DNA from: an uncultured Eggerthellaceae bacterium | Lineage (GTDB): Bacteria; Actinomycetota; Coriobacteriia; Coriobacteriales; Eggerthellaceae | Reading direction: 5' to 3' | NCBI GenBank assembly: GCA_947566075.1 | Contig: CANOIM010000004.1 | Span: 62,001 to 126,000 of the forward strand | DNA length: 64,000 bases | In this document: positions 25,843-34,782 of the stretch, piece by piece | How positions within the stretch are numbered: position 1 is the first letter of the stretch | Layout: each line of letters starts with the position of its first letter | Translations under genes and position numbers: made by a program | The notes under the pieces: model-generated | The model's input: only the letters and a program-made list of their open reading frames with translations | Told to the model about the DNA's origin: nothing | The model's database searches: none

Positions 25843-27747
25843 CTATTTCCCTTCGTCCTCGTCGTCAACCACCTCGTAGTCAGCTTCCAGCGTGTCATCG
25901 GCCGGAGCGGTCTCTGCCGCTGCCGCCCCTGCACCTGCGGCAGCCCCTTCGGTGGAGTAGACGACCTCTGCCAGCTTGTAGCCAGCCTGCTGCATCTTCT
26001 CGGTGGCAGCCTTGATGGCATCCAAGTCAGTGCCCTGGAGTGCGGACTGGGCCTCAGCGATAGCGGATTCCGCTTCAGACTTCGCATCTGCCGGAACCTT
26101 GTCACCCAGCTCAGACAACGTCTGCTGCGTGGCGCCAACCAGAGCCTCGGCGTTGTTGCGCACCTCAACCTCTTCCTTGTGCTTAGCATCCTCTTCGGCA
26201 TGCTGCTCTGCATCCTTGACCATGCGATCCACTTCGTCATCAGAGAGCGCCGTGGAGCCGCTGATGGTGATCTGCTGCTGCTTGCCGGTGCCCAGGTCCT
26301 TCGCGGACACGTTCACGATGCCGTTCGCGTCAATATCGAAGGTGACTTCGATCTGCGGAACGCCACGACGGGCAGCCGGGATGCCGTTTAGCTGGAAGCG
26401 GCCGAGCGTCTTGTTGCCCGCGGCCATCTCACGCTCACCCTGGAGGACATGGACCTCAACGGAGGTCTGGTTGTCTGCAGCGGTAGAGTAGATCTCAGTC
26501 TTGCGCGTGGGGATGGTGGTGTTGCGCTCGATCATCTTCGTCATCACGCCGCCCATGGTCTCAACGCCCAGGGAAAGCGGAGTGACGTCCAGCAGCAGGA
26601 TGCCCGTGACATCGCCAGAGAGCACGCCGCCCTGGATGGCTGCACCCATGGCCACTACCTCGTCCGGATTCACCGTCATGTTCGGCTTCTTGCCCGTGAG
26701 CTGCTCTACCAGCTCTTGCACGGCAGGCATACGGGTAGAGCCGCCCACCAGGATGACCTCGTCCAGCTCACCGGTCTTGAGGCCTGCGTCTTTCAGTGCC
26801 TGCTCCACCGGCTTCTTGCAGCGCTCCAGCAAGTCCTTCGTGATCTGCTGGAACTCAACGCGAGTGAGCGTGTAATCCAGGTGCTTCGGGCCATCAGCGC
26901 CAGCCGTGATGAACGGCAGGTTGATGTTGGTCTGGGTGGTGGAGGAAAGCTCCATCTTCGCCTTCTCCGCCGCTTCCTTCAAACGCTGCATGGCCATCTT
27001 GTCTTGGCGCAGATCAATGCCCGTGTCTGCCTGGAACTTGTCAGCCAGCCAGTCTATGATGCGCTGATCCCAGTCATCACCGCCCAGGTGGTTATCTCCT
27101 GCGGTGGAGGCCACCTCGAACACGCCGTCACCCAGTTCCAGCACAGAGACGTCAAAGGTGCCGCCGCCCAGGTCGAAGACGAGGATCTTCTCATCCTTGT
27201 CAGCCTTGTCAAGACCGTAGGCCAGAGCCGCTGCCGTAGGCTCATTGATGATGCGCTCTACGTTCAAACCGGCGATCTTGCCGGCGTCCTTGGTGGCCTG
27301 ACGCTGAGCGTCATTGAAGTAGGCCGGGACGGTGATGACAGCCTGGGTGATGGTGTCACCCGTCTGCTTCTCAGCGTCTGCCTTCAGCTTCTGGAGCACC
27401 ATGGCGGATATCTCTTCAGGGGTGTAGGACTTACCGTCAATGTCAATGACCGCACGGCCATCCTTGCCCTTCTCAACCTTGTACGCCACGGTCTTCTGCT
27501 CTTCGGGCGTCTCATCATAAGAACGGCCGATGAAGCGCTTCACGGAAGAGACGGTGTTCTCAGGGTTGGTGACGGCCTGGTTCTTTGCCGCCTTGCCCAC
27601 GACACGCTCTCCGTCCTTGCGGAAACCCTCCACGGAGGGGGTGGTGCGATCACCTTCGGCGTTGACGAGGATCTCTGGCTCTGAACCTTCCATGACTGCC
27701 ATGGCAGAGTTGGTGGTTCCCAGGTCGATTCCAAGTATCTTGCCCAT
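25843..27747 (-). CDS. dnaK: DnaK (Hsp70) chaperone
   Basis: A 634-residue Hsp70. The ATPase domain opens with GIDLGTTNSAMAVMEG and contains VFDLGGGTFDVS and ILVGGSTRMPAVQ. The substrate domain and helical lid end in an acidic tail (ADYEVVDDEDEGK). It heads the minus-strand operon dnaK-grpE-dnaJ-hspR-clpB and has a clear promoter at 27794-27822. Confidence 0.98.
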   Translation of the reverse strand: MGKILGIDLGTTNSAMAVMEGSEPEILVNAEGDRTTPSVEGFRKDGERVVGKAAKNQAVTNPENTVSSVKRFIGRSYDETPEEQKTVAYKVEKGKDGRAVIDIDGKSYTPEEISAMVLQKLKADAEKQTGDTITQAVITVPAYFNDAQRQATKDAGKIAGLNVERIINEPTAAALAYGLDKADKDEKILVFDLGGGTFDVSVLELGDGVFEVASTAGDNHLGGDDWDQRIIDWLADKFQADTGIDLRQDKMAMQRLKEAAEKAKMELSSTTQTNINLPFITAGADGPKHLDYTLTRVEFQQITKDLLERCKKPVEQALKDAGLKTGELDEVILVGGSTRMPAVQELVEQLTGKKPNMTVNPDEVVAMGAAIQGGVLSGDVTGILLLDVTPLSLGVETMGGVMTKMIERNTTIPTRKTEIYSTAADNQTSVEVHVLQGEREMAAGNKTLGRFQLNGIPAARRGVPQIEVTFDIDANGIVNVSAKDLGTGKQQQITISGSTALSDDEVDRMVKDAEQHAEEDAKHKEEVEVRNNAEALVGATQQTLSELGDKVPADAKSEAESAIAEAQSALQGTDLDAIKAATEKMQQAGYKLAEVVYSTEGAAAGAGAAAAETAPADDTLEADYEVVDDEDEGK

Positions 27748-27793
27748 ATCAGTTACCTCTCCTTCGTACTTCTGTTCGTTTTATCGTGTTGCC

Positions 27794-27822
27794 ACTATAA
27801 AATCTAAGTGCGCATGTGTCAA
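27794..27822 (-). promoter_or_regulatory. sigma-70-type promoter of the dnaK operon
   Basis: TTGACA (27817-27822) and TATAGT (27794-27799) are separated by 17 bp, a near-consensus vegetative promoter. The -35 hexamer overlaps the right half of an inverted repeat that may be its operator. Confidence 0.75.
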
Positions 27823-27846
27823 GTTATATTAGCGAGAATTACTTGA
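27819..27846. promoter_or_regulatory. inverted repeat TCAAGT-N16-ACTTGA at the dnaK -35
   Basis: TCAAGT (27819-27824) and ACTTGA (27841-27846) are perfect inverted copies. Each half contains the CTTGA core of the HspR box, but the halves face the opposite way and are wider apart than in canonical HAIR. It is a candidate HspR site of unusual geometry; chance cannot be excluded. Confidence 0.35.
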
Positions 27847-28071
27847 AATATGTGCACCTTGTGAACTCTATAGCCTGGGGAGGAAGGAGTTCCCCGCAAT
27901 GGGGGCCTGTTTCTGCCCCTGAACGCAATCGTTGCCAAACCGCCATGAGAACCCCGAAGCGTCCCTTGAGATCCTGGATCGGTCGTTCTCCAAGAGCTCT
28001 GCGCAGAGACAATGAGAGGCACAGCTTATCGCCGCGCTTTGACCCAATCTGAAGGAGGGCGCTGTCCTACG
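27847..28071. other. intergenic stretch before the dnaK operon, no gene recognised
   Basis: No ORF here has plausible protein composition. The stretch contains two short GC hairpins (GGGG/CCCC around 27876-27894 and GGGGC/GCCCC around 27901-27919). It marks the boundary between the heat-shock operon and the lower-GC island that follows. Confidence 0.3.
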
Positions 28072-29374
28072 TCATTCAAGATCAAGGATACCTAAGCGAC
28101 CGAGCGCATCCATGCAAAAGCGCAGATCATCGTCGCGCTCTGAGCCACCCATATCACGGTGAAGATCAATCAGGGATCGCGAGGTATCACTGTAGTTGTA
28201 GAATTCTCTTTCTTCATCATGCTCAAGGATCGTCCGTAGAAGAATGATTCCCCACTCTGGGTCTTCTTTTGCAAGGCTGAGCACGTCATCGAAGAACGTC
28301 GTGAATTCCAGCACAGCATTACGCGAGCGCGCTTCTTCCAATAGGGCTTTGCGCAACCAATCAGATGGGAAAAGATGCGATGCCGCAAGGCTGAAGGATC
28401 CGCAGAGAGTCTCAGAACATGCATCTGCTCTTTTGGCAAGATCATCCCAGAGAAGCTGCACCCTATGCACAACCTCTTCTGTCACACCAGACCCCCACCG
28501 AATCGATTCGCACACTTCCCCTAGAACATTCCCTACTGTTACAGAGCTTGCTTTTGATTCCCATTCTTTCAGCATCTCGTCATCTAGACCGATAGCCCCC
28601 ATCGCATACAACTGGTAGAGCCAGAGACCAAAGTATTCGGCAAAGCATTCCAGCCGTGAATGACCCCAGGTTGCAGGATATCTGTCAATCCCATTCTCCA
28701 ATGCACGCTCAAGCGCAGGCTTTATGAATCCATATGCCACTTCATGAGCATTGAAGACCGAGAGTTGAAGGGCAAGGAAGAGCTTCTGGTTTTCCGTAGG
28801 AGCATCCTGACCAAATATCCTATTATATCTTTCCTCCACCCAGCTGCGATCATGCGCTAAGAGCCCGCGCATCTTCAGAGCAAAGGCAGCGGTGTCTGCT
28901 TTCGAAGCGTCCGTATCCGGAAGACCTGGCTTCGTAGGTCTAGGAGCAAGATCAAAATGTCATGAAGCATTGCAGCGGAAAGCTTCAATGCCGAAGACTC
29001 AAGCAACGTCTCCAAAAGCCAGGCCATGTTCTTTTGTATCAGGTGAGCCTCATCGCCCTTGCCCTTATGCCCCCCAACAGGATCCCATCATTCAGGCATA
29101 TCTGCGCGAAAGCTTCTTTAACGAAAGGATCAGGATCGGCATCCTCTGTCTTTGCAAGATATTCATGCATACCGCACATCAAAACCCGTAGAACGAGTGG
29201 CGTTTGTTTACTGATCATCTTCATTATCGTTTCCGGCTCAATAGCAAGCATTTCGAGAACCGCGCTTTTATAGGCCCGGATCCAGGGGGCAAGATGCTTT
29301 CTTCCCAGGGGGATCCCTCCAAGCGCTTCCTCTTCAACCGACCACGCGATCATACGCGTCGGCATCGAATGCAA
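28072..29374 (-). pseudogene. frameshifted C-terminal remnant of a large defence-type protein
   Basis: Three minus-strand frames read as one protein. From 29374 to about 29050 it reads MHSMPTRMIAW...FAQICLNDGILLGG. A frame change leads into AHLIQKNMAWLLETLLESS..LHDILILLLDL (about 29070-28950). A second change leads into LAPRPTKPGLPDTDASKADT, which runs without a start codon into ALKMRGLLAHDRSWVEERY and to the stop at 28072. At least two frameshifts are needed, and the upstream end is cut where it overlaps the HTH gene at 29334. The helical, Trp-rich style and phrases like LLAHDRSWVEER recall C-terminal regions of large SIR2/ATPase-type defence proteins (DUF4020-like). That match is from memory and tentative. 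Confidence 0.6.
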
Positions 29375-30815
29375 GGCAGTGCAGAAGAAAAGGTGCAGGC
29401 GGAAACGGCGTAGAGTCGGCTTCGTTCAAGCTATAGTAGTCATCGAAGAACCCCATGGCATCCAATGCTTCTAGCCAATAGGGATTTTTCAGTTCCTGGA
29501 ACGCAGCCATACGCAGATTGACGTCTCCGATCATCGAAATGAAGAAGGCGACCTCCTCTTTTGAGGGAGGATCATAAGCCCCCTCAGAATCAATGCGATT
29601 AGCCCTTTCGATCAGCTTAAATAGATCGTCCTTTGCATCATATATATCGCCGAGACGCACTTTTATTACCTTTTCCAGCACGGCAAGACTGCTTTGATAA
29701 TCCTGAAGCGTCGGAATCTCCTCATCCTCGCCACGGAGGAAATGAGCCGTCTTCTCTGCAAGCGTCTTCGCGTCTTTCCAGGCGGAGATCGGGGCAACCG
29801 GATCATTCTTCGTCCCGCTTACAGCCACACGCATCCTTTGGGCTTTGTTGGATGAACCGGCGCTATGCGCCATACGAAGGTTCATCAGCGCGTGATGCAA
29901 TGGGAGGGGGATCGGGATGAAACCCTCATCTTTCATCTCATCAGAGGGAAGTTCATCAAGAAGCGGGTATAGCTCATGCAAAGCCGCATATTCTCGCCCT
30001 TGCATGCTCTTCTGAAGCATAGATTCGTCACTATAGCTTGGAAACGCATTCATGAATTCACGAAAGCAATGCGAGATGATCCGTGAGTCAGCAAGAGCTG
30101 AAGGAGCAACATCCGAATACGCCTCGAGTTCGTCAATCAAGCGTTCATATATCTGCGCGAGAGGCGAGGCATACCGCGCAATGAGCTCATGAAGCTCTTT
30201 GCGCTCAGCATTCCACAATATCTGCCTTGCGAGATTCAGCATAGGCTGACTGCCTTCAGTAAGCGCCTCATCAATATCAGCAAGCAGATCGAAGGTGATG
30301 TTCGCCTTGCCCGCCTCTATCTTACTGAGAGCTGGTTGGTCGATGCCGACCGCATCTGCAAGCTCCCGCTGGGACATCCCTAAGCCCATACGGCGCGCCT
30401 TGATGCTCGCGCCAAGCGCCTGCCTGCGTTTGATCATCCGATCAAGGCTTCGCGCGTTGTAACTTGCCTCGTCGATCTCCTCTAAGATGAAGCTGTCCTG
30501 GGAACTCATGCCGTGGCCCGAACGAAGCAACGCAAGCTCGCTGTATTCGTTCAAACCATGGGCAGCCAGCACCTCACCGAGATTCTGTCTCCCAGGAGGA
30601 GGCACACGTTCATGAACCCAGCGAAGAGCTAGAGCGCCATCGATATGACGCTCCCCCTTCTCAATAAATGGGGCGAAGAATGCTGGAACCTCATCGGCAG
30701 ATACACCGGGGTTGATATCGATCTCAAATTCGCGTCCCTTATCAACGAGCATGAATGCGCAAGGGGCTGCCTTGCGTCGCGCACCATCGCGTATGGAAAA
30801 ATATGCCCTCGCCAT
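29334..30815 (-). CDS. XRE-family HTH protein with long C-terminal region, partner of HipA-like kinase
   Basis: A 493-residue protein. The N-terminal domain (1-110) is unrecognised. A clear XRE/HipB-like helix-turn-helix lies at about 165-205 (MGLGMSQRELADAVGIDQPALSKIEAGKANITF). The rest is helical and unknown. ATG at 30815 is chosen because it follows the kinase stop by five bases and the protein then begins MARAYFSIRDGARRKAAP. It would be the DNA-binding, antitoxin-like partner of the kinase gene. It is far longer than ordinary HipB (about 90 residues). Base composition is lower in GC than the flanking core genes. Confidence 0.7.
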   Translation of the reverse strand: MARAYFSIRDGARRKAAPCAFMLVDKGREFEIDINPGVSADEVPAFFAPFIEKGERHIDGALALRWVHERVPPPGRQNLGEVLAAHGLNEYSELALLRSGHGMSSQDSFILEEIDEASYNARSLDRMIKRRQALGASIKARRMGLGMSQRELADAVGIDQPALSKIEAGKANITFDLLADIDEALTEGSQPMLNLARQILWNAERKELHELIARYASPLAQIYERLIDELEAYSDVAPSALADSRIISHCFREFMNAFPSYSDESMLQKSMQGREYAALHELYPLLDELPSDEMKDEGFIPIPLPLHHALMNLRMAHSAGSSNKAQRMRVAVSGTKNDPVAPISAWKDAKTLAEKTAHFLRGEDEEIPTLQDYQSSLAVLEKVIKVRLGDIYDAKDDLFKLIERANRIDSEGAYDPPSKEEVAFFISMIGDVNLRMAAFQELKNPYWLEALDAMGFFDDYYSLNEADSTPFPPAPFLLHCLAFDADAYDRVVG

Positions 30816-30820
30816 GACGA

Positions 30821-31645
30821 TCAGAGCTCCTCGGCAATGCCAAGGCGGATCAAACGTTGCCACCGCATGGTGACGATCTCTGCGATCTTCTCCTTCAAGC
30901 AAGCAGGGATCGCTTCCTCAAGCCCCCGGAATAGCCAGGTATCATCCTCTGAGAGGAGGTGACCGTGTAGAGCTCCCTGCGATACAAGATCGAGATTCTC
31001 TTCAAGTGAACGGCTGCCGATATAGTTGTTGACATTCTTATCGACCATAGGATCGAATGAATCTATGCGCTCCTCATCGTTATAGCAAGAGAACGCAAAA
31101 GACACGCCATGATCGAATAATGGCGCAAGCTCAACCGCATCATCGCGCAGGATGACCTCAACATTAGCACCATGGCGGTCACGATTGATGATGAGATAGT
31201 CGAACGCCATCATCGTGCTGATAGCATTGGACCACCCCCGCCTTTCACAAAACTCCAGCGGCGATTCATCGCCCTGCGCATTGAGATCGACGTATGTGTC
31301 CAATGCCTGCCGCCGCTCATTCAATCGGCGATAGTCACGGGATTCGCTCAGCCACGTCTCGTGGGTTTTGCCGTTGACCGTAACGAGAGCATGAACCAGT
31401 TTGTACGGAATATGAGGAATATCCAGGCGATCGAGAAGCCTGCTTGCAATGAGCTCGTTAACGGATTCGTGTCCATAGATGCCACGGTGTCGGTCATAGC
31501 AGGAGAGCTTGTAGTAAACATTCCCTCTGCTCGATCTTGTCCGCGACTTGAGAAAGGTGCCGCCCGTTCCGCTTGTGGTGGCTTTCTCATCCCAAGCAAG
31601 ATGGGTGTAATCTTGAAGCTTCTTTACGACATCACGATTCGACAT
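30821..31645 (-). CDS. HipA-like Ser/Thr kinase domain protein
   Basis: A 274-residue protein with the HipA kinase core: TSGTGGTFLKS near the N-terminus (nucleotide loop region), the catalytic loop DYLIINRDRHGANVEVI and the metal-binding LFDHGVSFAF. HipA kinases phosphorylate targets such as glutamyl-tRNA synthetase and stop growth. It lacks the usual separate HipA N-terminal domain, being much shorter than the roughly 440-residue E. coli HipA. It is the first gene of the unit and is followed after five bases by the HTH protein, the reverse of the E. coli hipBA order. Confidence 0.82.
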   Translation of the reverse strand: MSNRDVVKKLQDYTHLAWDEKATTSGTGGTFLKSRTRSSRGNVYYKLSCYDRHRGIYGHESVNELIASRLLDRLDIPHIPYKLVHALVTVNGKTHETWLSESRDYRRLNERRQALDTYVDLNAQGDESPLEFCERRGWSNAISTMMAFDYLIINRDRHGANVEVILRDDAVELAPLFDHGVSFAFSCYNDEERIDSFDPMVDKNVNNYIGSRSLEENLDLVSQGALHGHLLSEDDTWLFRGLEEAIPACLKEKIAEIVTMRWQRLIRLGIAEEL

Positions 31646-31670
31646 GATGGCCCTTTCGATTGGCCTTAAG

Positions 31671-31692
31671 TGTATGTATTATATAACATACA
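31671..31692. promoter_or_regulatory. operator TGTATGT-N8-ACATACA with embedded -10
   Basis: A perfect 7-bp inverted repeat lies 25 bp before the HipA-like gene. On the minus strand its spacer contains TATAAT (31678-31683). A repressor bound here would block the promoter, as HipB does at hipBA. The HTH protein encoded in the operon is the likely ligand (inference). Confidence 0.6.
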
Positions 31693-31779
31693 GTTAAATT
31701 GATCATATCTGAATGTAGCGCGACCAGCATCTCGCACCAGGGGCAAAAGCACTGCAAGCCTCGCCCATGCATTCGCCTC

Positions 31780-32700
31780 TTACCAGCAGAAGGTCTCTGG
31801 GGCTTCCTGGGCCAATGCCAGCTTGCACTCCTCCAGGCTCTGGCGGCAGAGTTCGCAAGCGATGCCGGTGAAGCTGTCGTGATAGTAGGCGCTGATGGTG
31901 AAGGTGGTGTCCATGTCCTTGATGGGGAGGATCTTCAATGAACTGGCGAACATGGAAGCGTTCAGGTTGGAGACGAAAGCTGCACATTCCTCCGTCTGAA
32001 TGGTCAAGTACAGCTGATCCATGTTCTCGTAGAGACCCTCGCATTCGGCGAGCGTCTCGTCATCGATCAACTCCCTCGCCTGCGGACCAAGGCCAGCGGC
32101 TATGTAACTGTCAGGAACGAGCACCTTCTGGTCACGCAGATCATCGAACATCACCTCGTCGAGCCGAGCGAGCGGATTAGTGCGGCTACATGCCACGACA
32201 AAGCGGTCCTCATAGATGGGGGTTGATCGGTAATTGCGCGAAAGGGAGCGCTCCACGTTGATGCCCAACATGATATCGATGCTGTGCTCCTCCATCGCCT
32301 GCCGCGCTTCGTGATAGCCCATGCACAGCAGTGAGAGGTGCACTTCCGGGTGATCGTGCGTCATCCGCTTCACGAACCTGACCAGGAATGGGCGCGCTCC
32401 ATTGCGCAGATAGCCGATGCGCACGAGCTCATCGCTGGCGTTGGCTGCAGCTCGTACGTGCGCCTGAGCAAGATCCCAACTGCGCAGCATGGCCTGCGCC
32501 TCTTGCAGGAAGACGGCGCCTGCCTCGGTCAGCTGCACGCCCCGTGCGCCACGCTCGAGCAATATGGCTCCAAGGGATTCCTCTAAGGCGGCGAGATGTC
32601 GGCTGATGACCGATCGGCTGACATAGAAGTGCTCCGCGGTATTCCGGAAGCTGAGGCTATGCGCTAGATGGATGAATTCGTCAAGGTATTCGAGATTCAT
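31780..32700 (-). CDS. LysR-family transcriptional regulator
   Basis: A 306-residue protein with an N-terminal winged helix (LDEFIHLAHSLSFRNTAEHFYVSRSVISRHLAALEESLGAILLERGARGVQLTEAG) and the periplasmic-binding-like effector domain. ATG at 32700 is preferred because GAAGGCGG stands six bases upstream; ATG at 32721 is also possible. Targets and effector are unknown: no catabolic operon is divergent from it, and the next gene upstream is a 38-residue membrane protein on the same strand. Confidence 0.88.
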   Translation of the reverse strand: MNLEYLDEFIHLAHSLSFRNTAEHFYVSRSVISRHLAALEESLGAILLERGARGVQLTEAGAVFLQEAQAMLRSWDLAQAHVRAAANASDELVRIGYLRNGARPFLVRFVKRMTHDHPEVHLSLLCMGYHEARQAMEEHSIDIMLGINVERSLSRNYRSTPIYEDRFVVACSRTNPLARLDEVMFDDLRDQKVLVPDSYIAAGLGPQARELIDDETLAECEGLYENMDQLYLTIQTEECAAFVSNLNASMFASSLKILPIKDMDTTFTISAYYHDSFTGIACELCRQSLEECKLALAQEAPETFCW

Positions 32701-32782
32701 GCTGCCGCCTTCATTGCTCATGGTCTTCGCGCGCTATTGTAGCGGTGCGGGAAGCAACAGCTGGGGTGATAGGACCCGGGAA

Positions 32783-32825
32783 GGGGCGCAGGTTCGAAGC
32801 GAACCTCCCAAGATGTAGGTGCCCC
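32783..32825. repeat. nested hairpin structure
   Basis: An inner stem AGGTTCG/CGAACCT (32790-32796 with 32800-32806) lies within an outer GGGGC/GCCCC pair (32783-32787 with 32821-32825). It lies between the micro-protein gene and the LysR gene. It may be part of a leader or terminator region; no tRNA fold fits. Confidence 0.4.
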
Positions 32826-32843
32826 GAAGCTCAAGGATGCACA

Positions 32844-32880
32844 CGAAGATGGGACTCACTGCAAGCGAGCCCCATCTTCG
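32844..32880 (-). terminator. terminator-like hairpin after the micro-protein gene
   Basis: A 14-bp stem, CGAAGATGGGACTC with GAGCCCCATCTTCG, has one mismatch and a 9-nt loop. It begins eight bases after the stop at 32889 on the minus strand. It lacks a U-tract. Confidence 0.55.
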
Positions 32881-32888
32881 CAAGATGC

Positions 32889-33005
32889 CTATCGCTTGTC
32901 TTGCCGCTCTTTCTTTGCATCGCTCTTGATCTGGAAGTTCAGCATGATGCCGCCTCCGATCATCAGCACGATCATCGTTATGAGCACCGCGAGATTGCCA
33001 TCCAT
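32889..33005 (-). CDS. 38-residue single-pass membrane protein
   Basis: A short ORF, MDGNLAVLITMIVLMIGGG..., with one hydrophobic helix (about 4-24) and a highly charged end (KSDAKKERQDKR). A strong AAGGAGG lies six bases before the chosen ATG at 33005; an ATG three bases upstream is too close to it. The good ribosome site, the membrane-helix-plus-basic-tail layout and a hairpin right after the stop support a real gene. The function is unknown. Confidence 0.65.
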   Translation of the reverse strand: MDGNLAVLITMIVLMIGGGIMLNFQIKSDAKKERQDKR

Positions 33006-33237
33006 CATTGGCCTCCTTCTCATCTCGTCCTTTACCCCGATCGAAGGATACGGCTGCAACACCCGAACATCTGGTGCAAAGAACGTTCCACTGTTGCCGT
33101 TTCTGCAATCCCATCAGGGGGACAACAGCTATCGCGCCAAAGAGCGCCCAGGGTGTGCTACACTCCCCCGTGACATATCGCCTGCCGCCGGGTAGGCAAT
33201 GAAGCACTCGCTTGATGCGCATCGTTAGGCCTTTGAA

Positions 33238-33262
33238 GATGCCCATCGGACGGGTGCTTTTT
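33238..33262 (+). terminator. short hairpin with T6 before the B3/4 gene
   Basis: TGCCC pairs with GGGTG through wobble pairs and is followed by TTTTTT. It may be a weak terminator or attenuator in the leader of the next gene. No T-box features were recognised. Confidence 0.25.
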
Positions 33263-33309
33263 TGTTCTCCTGCACCCGCGGGCGCAAGGCCGAACCAAAG
33301 GAGGATGGC

Positions 33310-34035
33310 ATGAAGCAGTTCGTAACGGAGGATTCATTTTGGGAGCTCTTTCCGGATGCCCGCATCGGTGTGGTGGTGGCCCATGGGATGATGCCGGAGG
33401 CGGACATCAGCGAAGAGGATGCGAAGGCGATTCGGCAGCTTCTTGCAGAGGCGAACAACGCCGCAGATCACCATTTGAACTCCAACACCATCTCAGAGAA
33501 CCAGGTAGTGGCTGTTTGGCGCGATGCTTACAAGCGCTTCAAGACCAAGAAGGGCGCGCGGTCGTCTGTAGAGAACCTGCTCAAACGCGTGCTGAAGGGT
33601 AATCCCGTAGGATCGATCTCACCCTCTGTAGATGCCTACAATGCCATCTCTCTTACCTACGGGCTTCCGGTAGGTGGCGAAGATATCGATGCTATGGAAG
33701 GTGACATCCGTTTAGGGATCACCGAAGGCGGCGATGCATTCCGCGGCCTGGGTGAAGACAAGGATGAACCCACTCTGGAGGGTGAGCTCTGCTATAGAGA
33801 CGACGCTGGTGCGATCTGCCGCTGCTGGAACTGGCGCGATGGCGTGCGAACAGCCCTCACCGATGATTCCCGGAAGGCATTCCTCATCATCGAATGCGTA
33901 GACCCAGCTCGGGCGGATGACCTTGAAGCCGCCATCAACGCATTGGCGCAACTGGCTGAAGAACGCTTGGGCGCCACCATCTTCGCCAAGGAGATAATCA
34001 CCCATGAGAACCCTGTCATGGTCATCGACGAATAG
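33310..34035 (+). CDS. B3/B4 tRNA-binding domain protein
   Basis: A 241-residue stand-alone protein of the B3/4 fold found in the beta subunit of phenylalanyl-tRNA synthetase. Typical segments are VAVWRDAYKRFKTKKGARSSVENLLKRVLKG, SVDAYNAISLTYGLPVGGEDID and a strand-rich C-terminal half. Free B3/4 proteins are thought to act on mischarged aminoacyl-tRNA or amino acids, but the role is not settled. ATG at 33310 is chosen because AAAGGAGG lies five bases upstream. Confidence 0.85.
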   Translation: MKQFVTEDSFWELFPDARIGVVVAHGMMPEADISEEDAKAIRQLLAEANNAADHHLNSNTISENQVVAVWRDAYKRFKTKKGARSSVENLLKRVLKGNPVGSISPSVDAYNAISLTYGLPVGGEDIDAMEGDIRLGITEGGDAFRGLGEDKDEPTLEGELCYRDDAGAICRCWNWRDGVRTALTDDSRKAFLIIECVDPARADDLEAAINALAQLAEERLGATIFAKEIITHENPVMVIDE

Positions 34036-34051
34036 CAAAGGATCAAGCGTC

Positions 34052-34366
34052 ATGGCGTGGCTTGTGCTCATAGCTTCAGGTGCGATGGAATCCGTGTGGG
34101 CCATCGCGCTTGACCGATCAGAAGGGTTCACCGCCCCTCTTCCCACCATCATCTTCTTCGCCGCATTGGCCCTGAGCATGGCAGGGCTCTCCTTCGCCCT
34201 GCGCACGTTGCCCGTGGGCACTGCCTATGCGGTCTGGGTGGGCATTGGCGCAGCCCTCACCGTCATCTATGGGATGGTCACCGGGTCAGAACCCGTGAGC
34301 TTCGCTCGCATTGCGTTGCTGACCGGGCTCGTAGGCTGTATTGCTGGACTGAAGCTGATCGGATAG
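34052..34366 (+). CDS. SMR-family exporter, Gdx/SugE (guanidinium) type
   Basis: A 104-residue protein with four TM helices. The essential Glu is at residue 13 (GAMESVWAIALDRSEGF), and LRTLPVGTAYAVWVGIGAALTVIYGM follows. The pattern is closer to SugE/Gdx guanidinium exporters than to EmrE-type drug pumps. ATG at 34052 is preceded by AAAGGA nine bases upstream. The gene follows the B3/4 gene closely and may be cotranscribed. No guanidine riboswitch is visible in the 16 bp between them. Confidence 0.82.
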   Translation: MAWLVLIASGAMESVWAIALDRSEGFTAPLPTIIFFAALALSMAGLSFALRTLPVGTAYAVWVGIGAALTVIYGMVTGSEPVSFARIALLTGLVGCIAGLKLIG

Positions 34367-34376
34367 GACAACGAAA

Positions 34377-34400
34377 AAGGCGCACCCGAAGGTGCGCCTT
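34377..34400. terminator. bidirectional terminator between the SMR and ferredoxin genes
   Basis: A perfect 10-bp stem AAGGCGCACC/GGTGCGCCTT with a CGAA loop lies between two convergent genes. On the minus strand the stem ends in TTTTT, giving a classical terminator for the ferredoxin gene. Confidence 0.85.
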
Positions 34401-34426
34401 ACCTATATATGTATGTATGGGTGCCG

Positions 34427-34615
34427 CTAGTCTTCGACGATCTCAGGGATAGCTCCCATGGGGCACTCTTCGACGCAGTCACCGCAAGCGATGCAGGCAT
34501 CCTCGTTCACCGCTTCCGCCGTCCCGTCCACGACCTCGAGAACCTCCTGGGGGCATGCATCAACACAGATGCCGCAGCCGATGCACTCGTCAGCTTCGAT
34601 TACTGGATGTGACAT
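34427..34615 (-). CDS. 2[4Fe-4S] ferredoxin
   Basis: A 62-residue electron carrier with two full cluster motifs: CIGCGICVDACP and CIACGDCVEECP. It is very acidic, as clostridial-type ferredoxins are. It is monocistronic, with a strong terminator downstream. It may serve anaerobic enzymes in the cell such as radical SAM proteins or hydrogenase; the partner cannot be named. Confidence 0.96.
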   Translation of the reverse strand: MSHPVIEADECIGCGICVDACPQEVLEVVDGTAEAVNEDACIACGDCVEECPMGAIPEIVED

Positions 34616-34782
34616 ATCGTCTCCTTCTCTTTGGTCATGGACAAGAGCGCATCTCCCCTCTTTCGGTTGATCACTTCATGCGCTCCCTTGCGGTCAGGCG
34701 AAAGATACCATGACCAGAAAGCCTGTCAACCGAGAACCGGCAAAATCAAGGGAGCGGTTACGTTCACCACAGACGCATCCCT

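Noticed and set aside
27816..28052. Possible 78-residue protein before the lower-GC island
   Set aside because: The composition is rich in Arg, Pro and Ser, it lacks a ribosome site and it overlaps the dnaK promoter.
32783..32825. tRNA-like sequence with a GGTTCGAA segment
   Set aside because: The segment belongs to a plain hairpin; acceptor, D and anticodon arms cannot be formed.
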